Below are positions 17,910 to 29,449 of a stretch of DNA of 64,000 nt, piece by piece. Every line of letters starts with the position of its first letter. Positions within the stretch are counted from its first letter, which is position 1. Location: NCBI RefSeq assembly GCF_006547045.1, contig NZ_CP041242.1:1994001-2058000 (forward strand), written 5' to 3'. Made by a program: the position numbers and the translations under genes. The stretch is from Lysobacter alkalisoli. GTDB lineage: Bacteria; Pseudomonadota; Gammaproteobacteria; Xanthomonadales; Xanthomonadaceae. Below the pieces are notes generated by a model. That model was not told the DNA's origin and ran no database searches. It was given only the letters and a program-made list of their open reading frames with translations.

Positions 17910-18191
17910 TCAACCATTGTCAGTGCATATAAGTCGCCAGTTACCAGACTGCGCCTCCTCCTCTGTCAACATGACATTCTCAACAGTGGCAAGTGCACGC
18001 AGATCGTTGGTCGATATTTTCTTTACGATCTGCTCACCCTCCAAGCTAATGCGCTGCCTAACGCCTTCTTCGGAGATAAGTTCACAGTCACACGCCTTTA
18101 TTAGCTGGGGGTGATTGGCTACTAGGCCACCAAGAACCGTGCGCCCGTTGGACAAGCGAAATACATTCAGAATCTTCATCTCAAATTTCAT
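17910..18191 (-). CDS. Probable immunity protein for Rhs tip C
   Basis: A 93-residue protein beginning 11 bases after the stop of the rhs C tip. The sequence looks like a small beta-rich fold (NVFRLSNGRTVLGGLVANHP, IKACDCELISEEGVRQRISL) with a polar tail (EEEAQSGNWRLICTDNG). It has no signal peptide. The family is not recognised. Position, size and the repeat that abuts its stop support an immunity role. A second in-frame ATG lies four codons in (MKILNVF). Confidence 0.65.
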   Translation of the reverse strand: MKFEMKILNVFRLSNGRTVLGGLVANHPQLIKACDCELISEEGVRQRISLEGEQIVKKISTNDLRALATVENVMLTEEEAQSGNWRLICTDNG

Positions 18192-20177
18192 TTGATATCC
18201 CTTTATAGACCAGCATCTCGGAGCTGCTTAAGGATCACAACGTCCTCGCTGCTTAATCCAAGCATCGACTGGTGGCGAATCATGAAATCTTTGACATGAG
18301 TCTCGGCACTGCCGAAACCGCTCGTTCCGAGACGATCAACGACTCCAATTCTGGCCTGGGTGCCATGCAAAAACTCCTCGAGAACCGCTGCCTTACTAGG
18401 ATTCTCGCGAAGCAAGATGTGGGTAAAGGACTTGCCACCAACATTAGCCTCCGCCTGCATCCAATCCAAATAGGCCATGTCACTCGACCCCGGCTTGGCA
18501 AAGACTACCTGGCGACGACTGCTCACATTCGCAATTAGCTCCGGGGATGCCTTTTCAATGCCCCAGCCCAAACTGGAGCTGTTCATGGAGCTAGCTGGCA
18601 ATCTGTCTGCAACACTCCGAGCATAAGCCGTCGACACACTACGATCCACGCCCCCTGCCCGTCCAAGTCGGCTGGTGCCTGCCGCAAGTCCGGCCAGTGC
18701 CGTCACGCCCGCCTGCTTCTTCTCCAGTGGCGTCATGCCATTCCAGGCATCCACAGCCTGCGCCACGGTATCTGACGGCCTCTGCGATAGCACGGTGCCC
18801 ACGGCGTCGAGCGTGGAAGCCAGCCGGTCTGTGTTGGTGAACAGCCGTCCCAGCCCAATGCCCCCCTGCACGATGTCGGCCACAGTGCGGTTCGCCGCAC
18901 CCAGGGCCGCGTAGCCGCCAGCACCAGCGGCCGAACTTGCATAGTCACCGGCATGGGTGGACAGGTCGGTGTTGAAGTCGCCCCAACCCTGCACCTTCTG
19001 CTCGATGAAGCCCAACTTGCCATCTGCCCAGGCACGGACCTTCATCACCGGGGCGGCCATGCGCTCAAGCGCGCCGTTGATGGCGTTGTACCGGGCCAGG
19101 TATGGGTTGGTGCTTGGTCCTGACGTCCGGTTCAGGCTCCCCGCTGGGTAACTGCCCGCGATCCATTGCTGGTGGGCCGGGGCCAAGCGCTGGTGGCTGT
19201 CGCTCCAATAGCGCACCTGGTCGGCCCGGTTTCCGCTGGTCGGTGGGCCCGGCTGCCGGTAACGCCGCGACCACGACCACATATCCATGTACCACTGGTT
19301 CTGGGCCCGGTCGGCGGTGACTACGACCGAATGCAGGGTGGGCACATTCGGATCGTAGGTCTCCGCCAGGATCGGTCCGATCGCGTTGCTGCGGCGGCGG
19401 TCGGCAGCGGCCGTTCCGCCCGTTGCCGGGCCGTTCCCCGTGACCACCGGATCGGGGCCGAAGTCGCCACTGGCATACGCCGTGGACACGCCGCCATTGA
19501 CGCCGCCCATGGCTGCTGTGCCGGCCCCGGCACGACTGGCCAGCCATCGATCAGTGTCGCGTCCAATTGCATTTCCAAGCGCATTGCTGAACCCATCCAT
19601 GACCACGGTGCCGTAATCCGACCGGTGCAGTGTCTGCCCGAACGACGAACGCACTGCCGCGCTGACCATGCCGCCGGTCATGCCGTAGGCGAAGTCGTTG
19701 GCAAAGTCAGTCTTCAAGTCCAGCTTGCCGGCGACCATCGGTGCAATCTTGGCCGCGCCCAAGCTGCTCACCGCACTGGCGGCGATGCTGTTCCAGCTGA
19801 AGCTGACGTCCATGCCGGCCAACTTCTGGCCGGCATAGTTGGCGCCGGCATTGGCCACGGCCAGGGCCGCGGCCTTGCCCCATTGCGGCGCACCGGACAG
19901 GGCGCCGCCTACCGTCCCGAACTGGGAAGCCAGACCGCCCGTGATCGCGCCAGTAATACCGCCGGCTGCCACACCCTGCCAGCTGAAGCTGGTCACGCCC
20001 GTGGCACTGCCGACCGCGCTGCTGGCAGCAGCTCCTGCAGCCCCCGCCGTCGCACCCGCCGCAATCGCCGTTCCGGTCGCACCAAAGTACGCCCCAAAGT
20101 AGCCGGTCGCGGCACCGTAGGTCACGACAGACACCACAATGGCCACCACAACCATCAGCACCATCGCCACCGCATTG

Positions 20178-21420
20178 CAGCTGTTCTTCGGCGGCGGCGT
20201 GATGTACGGCAAGCCCGGCGCGGTGTTGCCGATCGCCTCGCTGGGGTTGTACGGCTTGAACGTGTTCGCGTCGTTGCTGCTGACCCGGGTGCTGGGGCGT
20301 TGAGCTGGGTGCCCGCGGTCAGCGGGGTGTCCGGGTCGCCCAGGCCGTTGGCGTCGGCCAGCACGTACCACAGCTGCGGGGTGCCGTAGACGCGCTGCGC
20401 CAGGCCGCGCAACGTCTCCCCCGCCAGCACCGTCACCTTGCCGCCGCCGGCCTCGTAACGGCCGCTGCCGCCCAGGCCCTGCAGCTGCGTCTGATCGCCG
20501 CGGCTGCCGTAGCGGGTGCGGATCTGCCCGCCCTCCTTCAGCTCCGCATGCTGCTGGCCACCGGCATGCACGAACAGGTAGTTCGGCTTCGGGTTGTTCG
20601 GCTGGTTCGGGTCGTCCTGGCGGAACACCCCGTCCTCGATCCGGCCCTCGCGCCGCCGCTGCACCTGGCCGTCGCCGGTGTACGCGTAGTAGCGCATCCG
20701 GTCGTCGACGTTGTCGTCGTTGGTCTTCTCGCGCTGGCTCAGCAGCCGGCCCATGCCGTCGTAGCTGAGCGTGTTGGTCGTGGTCTTGTAGTCGGGGTTG
20801 CTGCTGCTGCCGGTGACCGTGCGCTCCTGGTAGCTGCCCCAGCCCTGCCAGGTGCTGGTGTAGGTGTGCGTCGCCCAGCCGATGTCATGGCCCCGGTAGC
20901 GGTAGCTCTGCAGCCGCCCCAGCGTGTCGTAGCCGCTGCTGCCGTCGGCCTTGGTGTACAGCACCTCGCTGCGCAGATCCAGCACCCCCAGGTCGGTACG
21001 CTGGTTGCCCGACGGGCCCTCCAGCGGCGTGCCGAACGCCTGCCACCAGTCGCCGTCCGGGCGGCCCCGGGTCGTCTGGCTCACCAACCGCCCGTCGCCA
21101 TCGAAGCTGAACTGCTCCGCGCCACTGAGCCAGCCGCCGATCTGCAGGTCCCAGTAGATCTCCTCGGCGCCCTCCCGGTAACTCACCCGCCGGGTCGCGT
21201 CGCTGGCGAAGTAGCCGCGCGTCTCCACCAGCCGGCCCGCCACGTCGTAGGTGTACGCCTTCGATACGCCCCGGCCGCTGCCGCCCAGCTGCTCGCGGTG
21301 GAACTCCAGCACCTTCTGCCCGCGCAGGTCGTACGCGCTGCGGTACACGTAGCCGACGCCGTCGTGGTAGCGGAACCGCGAGACCTCACGGCCGGCGGCG
21401 TCGTAGTGCAGCTCGTACGA
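20178..21420 (-). repeat. Rhs core repeat, copy C (1,243 bp)
   Basis: The same core as the copies at 15,381, 28,049 and 33,241 but one base shorter, because of the missing G at 20,294-20,297. This is direct evidence that the frame break is a one-base deletion. Confidence 0.92.
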
Positions 21421-24400
21421 CTCCAGCGACCCCGGGTCGTTCACCGCCGGCGTCTTGACCACGATCCGGCCGTTGACCAGCGCGCCGTTGTGGATCCGGA
21501 TCCGGTTCTCCGCGTCGTAGCTGAACCACTGCTCCACCGTCTGGTACGGCGTGGATCCGCTCAGCGGCGCCTGCATCGGCTCCATCGCCGGTGCCGACAG
21601 CTCATCCTCGCCCTCCGGTGCCAGCGCCGCCCCCATCTGGAACGACTGCACCGACTGCGTCGACCACGGATCCACGTCGTCCCGCCACACCGTCAGCTTG
21701 AACTCGTCGTACACGCTCAGACCCGACGGGTCCTTCGCCGTCACCCGCACCGTGTACACCTGCTCCCCGGTGCTCCACGGCTGGCCGTGCAGACGACGCC
21801 CGTCGATCTGCAACCATGACGGCTGACCGCTCAGGGTGTAGGTCAGCGGGTTGTTGTCCGGGTCGGTAAAGGTATCGGCCGGGAAGGTGTAGTCGAAGTA
21901 CATGCTCGTCGTCGCGAACTGGTCCGGCAGCGGCCGGTTCACCACCGGCGGCCGGTTCGGCGGCGGCGCCGACACCACGCTGATGGTGAACGTCTTCGGC
22001 GTCACCCCGCCGCGTTTGTCGTCGGCGGTGATCTTGACGTTGCTGTAGGTACCGGTCGTGGTCGGCGTGCCGCTGATCACCCGCGTGGTGACGTTGAACG
22101 ACAGCCCCGGCGGCAGCCCCGTCGCCGTGTATGTCAACGGGTCGTTGTTGGCGTCGGTGAATGCCGGCACCGTGTAGCTGAAGGGCTGCCCCTTGGTCGC
22201 GGTCTGGTTCGGGATCGTCGGCGCCGACGGCGCGGTGTTGGCCTGCACCGTCAGGGTGAAGCTCTTGATGGTCTTCCCACCGTTGCCGTCATCGGCGGTG
22301 ATCTTGACCGTGAACGTCCCCGACGCGGTCGGCGTGCCGCTGATCCTGCGGCTGGTCCCACCGGGGTGTGACAGCCCCGCCGGCAGGCCGGTCACGGTAT
22401 AGGTCAGGGTGTCGCCGTTGGCATCGGTAAAGGCCGGGAAGTCATAGCTCCACGCCAGCCCCGACTTGATGCTCTTGTTGGGCAGGCTCGGGGCCACCGG
22501 CGCCGCGTTGACGGCGAGAGTGAACGCGCCCTGCGCCGACGCGTTGCTCGGATCCTTGGCCACGATCCGCAGGCTGTAGCCGTACGCCACCCCATCCGGC
22601 ATCGGGTACGGATAGTCATCCGCCGTCTGCCGCCACGACAGCGTGCCGGCCGTCCCGCTGATGGTCCCGTTGGAGGCGATGCTCAGGCCCACCCGGGAGG
22701 CGTTGACCCACTGCGCCGGCACCAGCCGCAGCTCCGGTTCGCCGTTCACGTACCGGTAGTGCTCGTAGTACTCCGGGACCAGCACCTGCAGGCTGTACGA
22801 CAGCGGGTCGCTGTTGGGGTCGGTGAAGGCCCCCGACGGCAGCGCCCAGGACACCGATTGCCCGATCTGGGCGGTGCGGTTGGGCAGGCTGCCGGCCGTG
22901 TATTTGGGTGGATCGTTGACCACGCTGATCGTGAAGGTGGTGCTGCGCGTGGCCCCGTGCTCGTCCTCCACCGTCACCGTCACCGTCTTGCTGCCCAGCG
23001 CGGTCGCCTTGCCGCTGAACTTGCGCGTCGCCGGGTCGAAGGTGATCCCCGTCGGCATCCCCGAGGCCGACCAGGTCAACGTGTCGCCGTTGACGTCGGT
23101 AAAGGTGTTGGCCGGCACCGTGAACGACCAGTTCACGTTGCGGCTGACGTCCCTGTTTGCGATCGGATTGGACACCACCGGCGCCACGTTCGGGGTGCTG
23201 ACCACGAACGACCTGTTGGCCGTGGCCGTGCCGTCGCTGGCCGTCACGGTGACCGTCCAGCTGCCCACCGGGCCTGGCGTGCCGCTGAGCTTGCGGGTGG
23301 TTTGGTTAAAACTCATCCATGAGGGAAGCGCAGCCTCATTGACCTGGTACGTCAATTCATCGCCGTTGGGATCGGTGAACGCCGGAATCGTATAGCTCCA
23401 CGACGTGCCCGCGGCCGCCGTCTGGTTCGGGATCGTGGGCGCCACCGGCGCCTTGTTGGACACCCGCAGGGTGAAGGTCGCCTCGACACTGCCCCCGCGA
23501 CCGTCGCTGGCCTTGACCTTGACGGTGTAATCGCCCAGCGCCACGCCCGTGCTGCCGGTGATCTTTCCACTGCCGCTCAACGACAGCCCGCTGGGCAGGC
23601 CGCTGACCACGCTGTAGGTCAACGTGTCCTTGTTCACGTCGTTGAAATACGGCGCCAGGTCCAGGTTGGCCGCGATGTTGCGGCTGACCGTCTGCACCGG
23701 GATGGTGGCGACCGTCGGCGGCGTATTGGTCACGTTGAACGTGAAGGTGCCCGTGGCCGGCAGGCCCTGCGGATCGGAGGCGATGATCCGGGCACTGAAG
23801 CTGGTCTGGATGAGATTGGAAGGCGTGCCGCTGATCCGGCCCGTGCTGGAATTGATGCTCAGGCCGATGCTCGACAGGCTGACCCAGTTGCCTCCGACCA
23901 GGACCTGCGCGGCATAGGTCAGATCATCGCCATTGGGCTCGGTGAACGCGCCCGCCGGCAGGGCGAAATCGACCGCCGTGCCATGCTTGATGGTGCGGTT
24001 GGGCAGGCTGCCGTCGTTGTAGACAGGGGGCGCATTGACGAAGGTGTTCAGGTGCAGGGTGATGTCGCCGTCGGTGCCGACACCCGCCGCCCCGATCTTG
24101 TACTCGTCCGCCGCACTGACCCGGTCGCGCGAGTCCACGCCCTTGATGCGGATGACGATCTTGCCGGGCGAAAGCTCCGACGGCACGGTCCCGCTGAAGG
24201 TGCGGTTGCCATCGAAATGGAGCCAGGCCGGAAGCGGAAGATAGTTCACCGAGTCGGGGATCGGAACATCGTCGTCGTCCCTGCTGATCATCTCCACCAG
24301 CGATGGCTGCAGGTGGACCTGGTCCTCATCCGGATCGGTGAACAGGTTGGCCGGCACGGTGAAACTGAAGCTGCGCCCGATGTCCAGGGAACGGTCCGCC

Positions 24401-24448
24401 AGGTTCACGCTCGTGTTGCGTACGGGCGGGTTGTCGGTGCCGATGCTG
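20178..24448 (-). repeat. 4.27-kb direct duplication of rhs A 33,241-37,512
   Basis: Collinear with rhs A at a constant offset of 13,064 bases on the side of domain 5, with only the one-base deletion as a length change. Substitutions are sparse except for a cluster at 22,967-23,104 in Ig-like domain 9. Confidence 0.9.
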
Positions 24449-24540
24449 TGGTAGTGGAACCGCGAGACCTCCCCGCACCGTGTACACCTGCGCCCCGGCG
24501 CTGCAGGGCTGCCCGGTGGCCGAAGAAGTCCAGGGGCGTC
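24449..24540. other. Mosaic recombination scar at the 5' end of cassette C
   Basis: Directly after the domain 5 break at 24448 come about 23 bases resembling the Rhs core (TGGTAGTGGAACCGCGAGACCTC), then about 60 bases resembling the Ig-like domain 13 region (CCCGCACCGTGTACACCTG). Both normally lie kilobases apart in rhs A, so this is a joint of several fragments and not coding. Confidence 0.6.
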
Positions 24541-25019
24541 TCAGTCTTCCTGGCCCGGATGCCCGCCCAGATCGAGCACGCCGCAGCATACGGTCACCTC
24601 GAACCACCCCCGGAACATCGCCGGGGTCCGTTGCTTCGGCCAGCGCGACCGGTCCAGTTCCCAATCCTCCAGCGCCTGCGCGAAGAAGTGCTGCCAGTGT
24701 TGCGCAACGAAATCTTCTCCCTCCTCCAGATCCCAGTCCCAGGTCGGCACCAGATAGGCGCGCAGATCCTCCCGCTGCGCCTGCGCCAAAGTGAAGGCCT
24801 TGTCGCCCGTCGTGCGGCGCACCCAGTCCACGTACGGCGCCTTCGGACGCACCAGCACCAGCAGGCGCTGCAGCGGCCCTCCGCGGTGTCCTGCTCACCG
24901 GACAGCGACAGCCAAGGCGCCTCGGCGTGGGCCGGTGCCGAAAAGACATGCCTGCGCTCCTTGTCGGAACGCGGCTCGCCAGGACGGCGGCGACGGAACA
25001 GGTCGAACACTTTCATCAT
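24541..25019 (-). CDS. Conserved-looking hypothetical protein between modules B and C (frameshifted as read)
   Basis: Two frames together give a protein of about 159 residues: MKVFDLFRRRRPGEPRSDKE at the start, then, after one missing base in the GGCCC run at 24,875-24,879, LLVLVRPKAPYVDWVRRTTG, an acidic WDWDLEEGEDFVAQHWQHFF and DRSRWPKQRTPAMFRGWFEV, ending GVLDLGGHPGQED. The Trp/acidic pattern with WPK-R-MF-WF looks like a conserved family, which I cannot name. It has no signal peptide. It lies downstream of immunity B, where the other modules have repeat R. It could be a second immunity or accessory gene, or unrelated cargo. Confidence 0.55.
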
Positions 25020-25165
25020 CAACAACACCGCCCCCGTGCGGACAACAGACAGCACATCTTGGAAAGTCGCATTGACCACAGAAGCATGTCAAAAACTGAT
25101 GTCTGTCCTTCGCGCATATTTCCCGACCAGAGCAGACTGCGTGGCAAGCTCAGACGTGTTTGCAA

Positions 25166-25860
25166 CTACCTCGTCGACTGAAGTCGCCCGATCAAGATCA
25201 GCAAAGCGGCCTTCCTGAAATCAACCTTGACTGATTGAGAACCGGATCCTTCGATTTCATAGCTGTCATCTGAAACTGACGGATCTTGATTCCTATCTCT
25301 AAACGCGCGATCAATCTCAGTCAGCGACGAGGTCATATCTCGACCAGCCTGACCGTCTTGCATCAAAGGAATGTATGTTGCCAAACTACTCTCAAGAGCA
25401 TTTAGCCCCTCTAGCTTCACATCATGCGCCCGTCCTTCACGCAGGCAGCTCAGCGTCAAGGCGTATTCCCTCCAAAAAGGAGTGCTTGCCGAGAGCACTC
25501 GTTCGTCTGCCGCGATCGATGAGAGAAAGGCTTCATGTTCTAACTCACCCATCAGACTCCCGAGGTGAGCAAAAACTATGTACTGATAGTTCCCACCCAA
25601 AATGGCCGCCGGCGCCGCTCCTCGCTCAACTGACGAAACCGTAGCGCGCAGGTTCTCGACGTAGCTCGTTAGGATCGATGGGACATCACGTGTTCGCATC
25701 CAAGTCAGGGCTGATTCCATGTTTTCGCTCTCGGCAAGCGAAATAGACAGATAGTTCATGAGCGCCGTCGACAGGCCCCGAACAACCCACGCCGGCTGGT
25801 TCTTCGCCGCCCACTTTCTTGCCGCTTCGAGACCTGCTGCTGCTGATTCGGTTTTTTCAT
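25166..25860 (-). CDS. Probable immunity protein for Rhs tip B (frameshifted near N-terminus)
   Basis: As read, an ORF of 197 residues starts at 25759, but the same frame continues upstream without a start codon (ESAAAGLEAARKWAAKNQPA then WVVRGLSTALMNYLS). Adding one base to the T6 run at 25,852-25,857 gives an ATG at 25860 (MKKTESAAAGLEAARKW) eight bases after the toxin stop, for 231 residues in total. I consider that the true gene. The protein is helical and soluble (ESENMESALTWMRTRDVPSI, LEHEAFLSSIAADERVLS), with no signal peptide. The immunity role follows from its position behind the nuclease-like tip. The family is not recognised by name. Confidence 0.7.
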
Positions 25861-25867
25861 CACATTT

Positions 25868-28800
25868 CTACTTAACTAAGGTTGCTGCGCCTGGGGTAAG
25901 CCTGAAATTTACGTCTGTGTAATAAATCAGGGGGTCGAATTGGAACAGTCTACCTTGCGGGAAGCTGCCTCTAACGATCGGCCCTGAGAACCCCCCATAC
26001 AGGTCGACATTTCCACTAAGCAGTTCGCTTTGAAGGTCGAGGCGACCGCCACGTTGCAAACGTGTATTGAAGAATTCGAAACTACCTTGTCGAATACCGG
26101 CGGCATCAACTGATAGCGAGGACAGACTCGTGGACGCCTTCGCCTCAGCCAACGCGTATCTACCAACGTTGTTGCCAGAGCCGGTAAACCACAGGTCCAC
26201 ACCTTGGTTCCCCCTGTATTTGACCGCACCGCCAAGCTCGAATCCCTGCGATTCAACACCTCGGATGGTGAATTTGATGCCTCTACGCTCAACCGAGGAC
26301 AAAAGTTTTCCATTTGCGTCGGTAAATACGTCACGAATCGCAGCGCGTCGTGCCAGACCTGCTTCCGCGTTTGCAACACTATTAGCATAGGCCGTGGAGA
26401 CCGAACGGTCGACCGGCCCCACCCGGCCGGCCCGGGTAGGCGCAAGCCCCAGCCCGAACAGCATTGCCGAGGCATCCTCCAGCCGCTGGCGATCATCCAG
26501 GCCAGACCAGTTCGCCCACGCCCGGCTGGCGGTTTTCATCGGATTCTGCACGGCATCCATGACGCCCAGAACCGCCGATGTTCCCATCTCCTGATTCACG
26601 ACCAACCGCCCGGCCCCAAGAATGCCGGACCCCACCTTGTCGACCATCTGGATCAGCGCGTACTCGCCGGCCGCGATACCGCGCAACACCGGTGAATGGG
26701 TGGTGCTGCCCACGCCATCCACACCGTCCACCAGTGAGTGCAGCCATTCCTGGCCTGCAGCCAAGACACCATCAGCCGCCCCGAAGGCGCGGTTCAGCAC
26801 GCCGTTGACCCTGTCGTTCGCCACGCCGCATCGAACTCCGCCGCACTCATGTAACGGCCCGGCCCGCTGGTCCGGTTCAGGCTGCCCGCCGGGTAACTGT
26901 CCGCCACCCACCTGTTGTAGTCCGGGGCCAAGCGCTGGTGGCTGTCGCTCCAGTAGCGCACCAGGTCGGCCCGATTGCCGGTGGTCGGTGGGCCGGGCTG
27001 GTGATAGCGCTGCGCCCAGTCCCACATCGACATGTACCAGCGGTTCTGTCCTTCGTCCGCCGTGACCACCAGCGTGTCAAGCGTAGGCACATTCGGATCG
27101 TAGATCGGTCCGATCGCGTTGCTGCGGCGACGGTCGGCTGAGGCGGCCGATCCTGCTGTCGGAGACGGGCCGCTGCCCACCGGATCGGGGCCGAAGTCGC
27201 CGCTAGCATACGTTGTGGACACACCACCATTGACGCCACCCTGAGCCGTTGCGGCACCTCCTTGCCAGCGCTGCATTCTCCTGACCGCCGCATTCCCCAA
27301 CGCATTGCCAAATGCATCGGCCGCAATGTTGCGGTAGTTGATGTCATCGCCGAACCCGAACGCCCGCCGCGTGTGCAAGCCCACCGTGCCGCCGATCAGG
27401 CCGTTGCCCATGTCCTTCCAGAATGAGCCGCTGCCACCGACGTCCGGGGTTGGGTTCAGTCCCATCGCATCACCCAGCTTGGTGCTGATCGCCGCACTGA
27501 CCGCGCTGGCCGCCACGCTGCGCCAGCTGAAGCTGGCCTCCATCCCCAGCGCCCGACTGGCCGCGTAGCTGGTGACATTGCCGGTGACCGCAGTGGCCGC
27601 CGCCCGCGCCCAGGTGGCGTCGTTGAGCGTCTTGCCCAACGTGCCCAGCTGGCCACCCTGGATCGCCGCGCCCAGGCCGGCCGTGGCCATGGCACTGGCG
27701 CCGGCCACGAAGGCGTTCCGCCAGTTGAAGCTGGTTACGCCCATGGCGCTGCCCACCGCCTGGCCGGCGACGCTGCCGGCAAAGGCGCCGACACCCGCGG
27801 ACATGACCGCCGTGCCCGTCGTCATGACACCGCCACCGCCTGCGAACGCACTCACGCCCGCACTCCAGACCGACGTGCTGGCCGCTGTGCCACCGGCCGC
27901 GGCCGTGCTTCCGGCTGCCGCACCTCCGGCCGCCGCTCCACCACCTGTGCCGGCGCCCGCGCCCGCGGCCGCACCTGAAGCCGCGCCGGCGGTGTAGATG
28001 CTCACCACGATGATCACCACCACCATGATGACCATCGCCAACGTGCCGCAGCTGTTCTTCGGCGGCGGCGTGATGTACGGCAAGCCCGGCGCGGTGTTGC
28101 CGATCGCCTCGCTGGGGTTGTACGGCTTGAACGTGTTCGCGTCGTTGCTGCTGACCCGGGTGCTGGGGGCGTTGAGCTGGGTGCCCGCGGTCAGCGGGGT
28201 GTCCGGGTCGCCCAGGCCGTTGGCGTCGGCCAGCACGTACCACAGCTGCGGGGTGCCGTAGACGCGCTGCGCCAGGCCGCGCAACGTCTCCCCCGCCAGC
28301 ACTGTCACCTTGCCGCCGCCGGCCTCGTAACGGCCGCTGCCGCCCAGGCCCTGCAGCTGCGTCTGATCGCCGCGGCTGCCGTAGCGGGTGCGGATCTGGC
28401 CGCCCTCCTTCAGCTCCGCATGCTGCTGGCCACCGGCATGCACGAACAGGTAGTTCGGCTTCGGGTTGTTCGGCTGGTTCGGGTCGTCCTGGCGGAACAC
28501 CCCGTCCTCGATCCGGCCCTCGCGCCGCCGCTGCACCTGGCCGTCGCCGGTGTACGCGTAGTAGCGCATCCGGTCGTCGACGTTGTCGTCGTTGGTCTTC
28601 TCGCGCTGGCTCAGCAGCCGGCCCATGCCGTCGTAGGTCAGCGTGTTGGTCGTGGTCTTGTAGTCGGGGTTGCTGCTGCTGCCGGTGACCGTGCGCTCCT
28701 GGTAGCTGCCCCAGCCCTGCCAGGTGCTGGTGTAGGTGTGCGTCGCCCAGCCGATGTCATGGCCCCGGTAGCGGTAGCTCTGCAGCCGCCCCAGCACGTC

Positions 28801-29292
28801 GTAGCCGCTGCTGCCGTCGGCCTTGGTGTACAGCACCTCGCTGCGCAGATCCAGCACCCCCAGGTCGGTACGCTGGTTGCCCGACGGGCCCTCCAGCGGC
28901 GTGCCGAACGCCTGCCACCAGTCGCCGTCCGGGCGGCCCCGGGTCGTCTGGCTCACCAACCGCCCGTCGCCATCGAAGCTGAACTGCTCCGCGCCACTGA
29001 GCCAGCCGCCGATCTGCAGGTCCCAGTAGATCTCCTCGGCGCCCTCCCGGTAGCTCACCCGCCGGGTCGCGTCGCTGGCGAAGTAGCCGCGCGTCTCCAC
29101 CAGCCGGCCCGCCACGTCGTAGGTGTACGCCTTCGATACGCCCCGGCCGCTGCCGCCCAGCTGCTCGCGGTGGAACTCCAGCACCTTCTGCCCGCGCAGG
29201 TCGTACGCGCTGCGGTACACGTAGCCGACGCCGTCGTGGTAGCGGAACCGCGAGACCTCACGGCCGGCGGCGTCGTAGTGCAGCTCGTACGA
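25868..29292 (-). pseudogene. Displaced 5'-truncated Rhs cassette B with nuclease-like tip (one frameshift)
   Basis: It begins at the same point of the Rhs core as cassette D (TACGA, 29292) and has no start. For the first 2.44 kb it is collinear with rhs A: YD repeats, LysM-like domain, membrane segment (LAMVIMVVVIIVVSIYTAGA) and linker up to GPGRYMS. One base seems missing at 26,821-26,822 (DAAW-ANDRVNG); past it the frame runs to 25868. It carries the VDRSVSTAYANSVA motif, then a tip with KYRGNQGVDLWFTGSG and GRYALAEAKASTSL, followed by AAGIRQGSFEFFNTRLQRGG. The GVD...EAK pattern fits a PD-(D/E)xK nuclease. It is likely a silent donor for rhs A. Confidence 0.75.
28049..29292 (-). repeat. 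Rhs core repeat, copy B (1,244 bp)
   Basis: Collinear with copies A and D without gaps. With the adjacent linker (26,848-28,048) it forms a 2,445-bp stretch matching rhs A 32,040-34,484 with equal length. Confidence 0.92.
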
Positions 29293-29449
29293 TTCAGACG
29301 CGGCGGCCCGGAGAACCCGACTTGCCCTGCCCTTTACGGGCCATCAGAAGAAATCAATCCGGGAGCGTGCGGGATGGTTTAGGGGCCGCGCGCTAAACCT
29401 TCGTCCTGCGGCGCAGGATCAACCCCGGAAGCACAATCCGAGTTCCCCA

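Larger units (their letters stand above)
18203..24448 (-). pseudogene. Displaced Rhs cassette C with Ig-like stalk and toxin tip (5'-truncated, one frameshift)
   Basis: It starts inside Ig-like domain 5 of the rhs A series (NLADRSLDIGRSFSFTVPAN) and continues collinearly with rhs A for 4,271 bp: nine Ig/cadherin-like domains, the second YD block and the LysM-like domain. A single base is missing in the G4 run at 20,294-20,297 (G5 in the other complete copies), which splits the frame. Past it come a membrane segment (VLMVVVAIVVSVVTYGAATG), Gly-rich sequence shared with D, a conserved VDRSVSTAYARSVA motif and the tip. The last 110 residues include AVLEEFLHGTQARIG and AETHVKDFMIRHQSMLGLSS; an EExxH-type metal site is possible but not established. 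There is no start codon, so it is a silent donor or relic. Confidence 0.75.
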
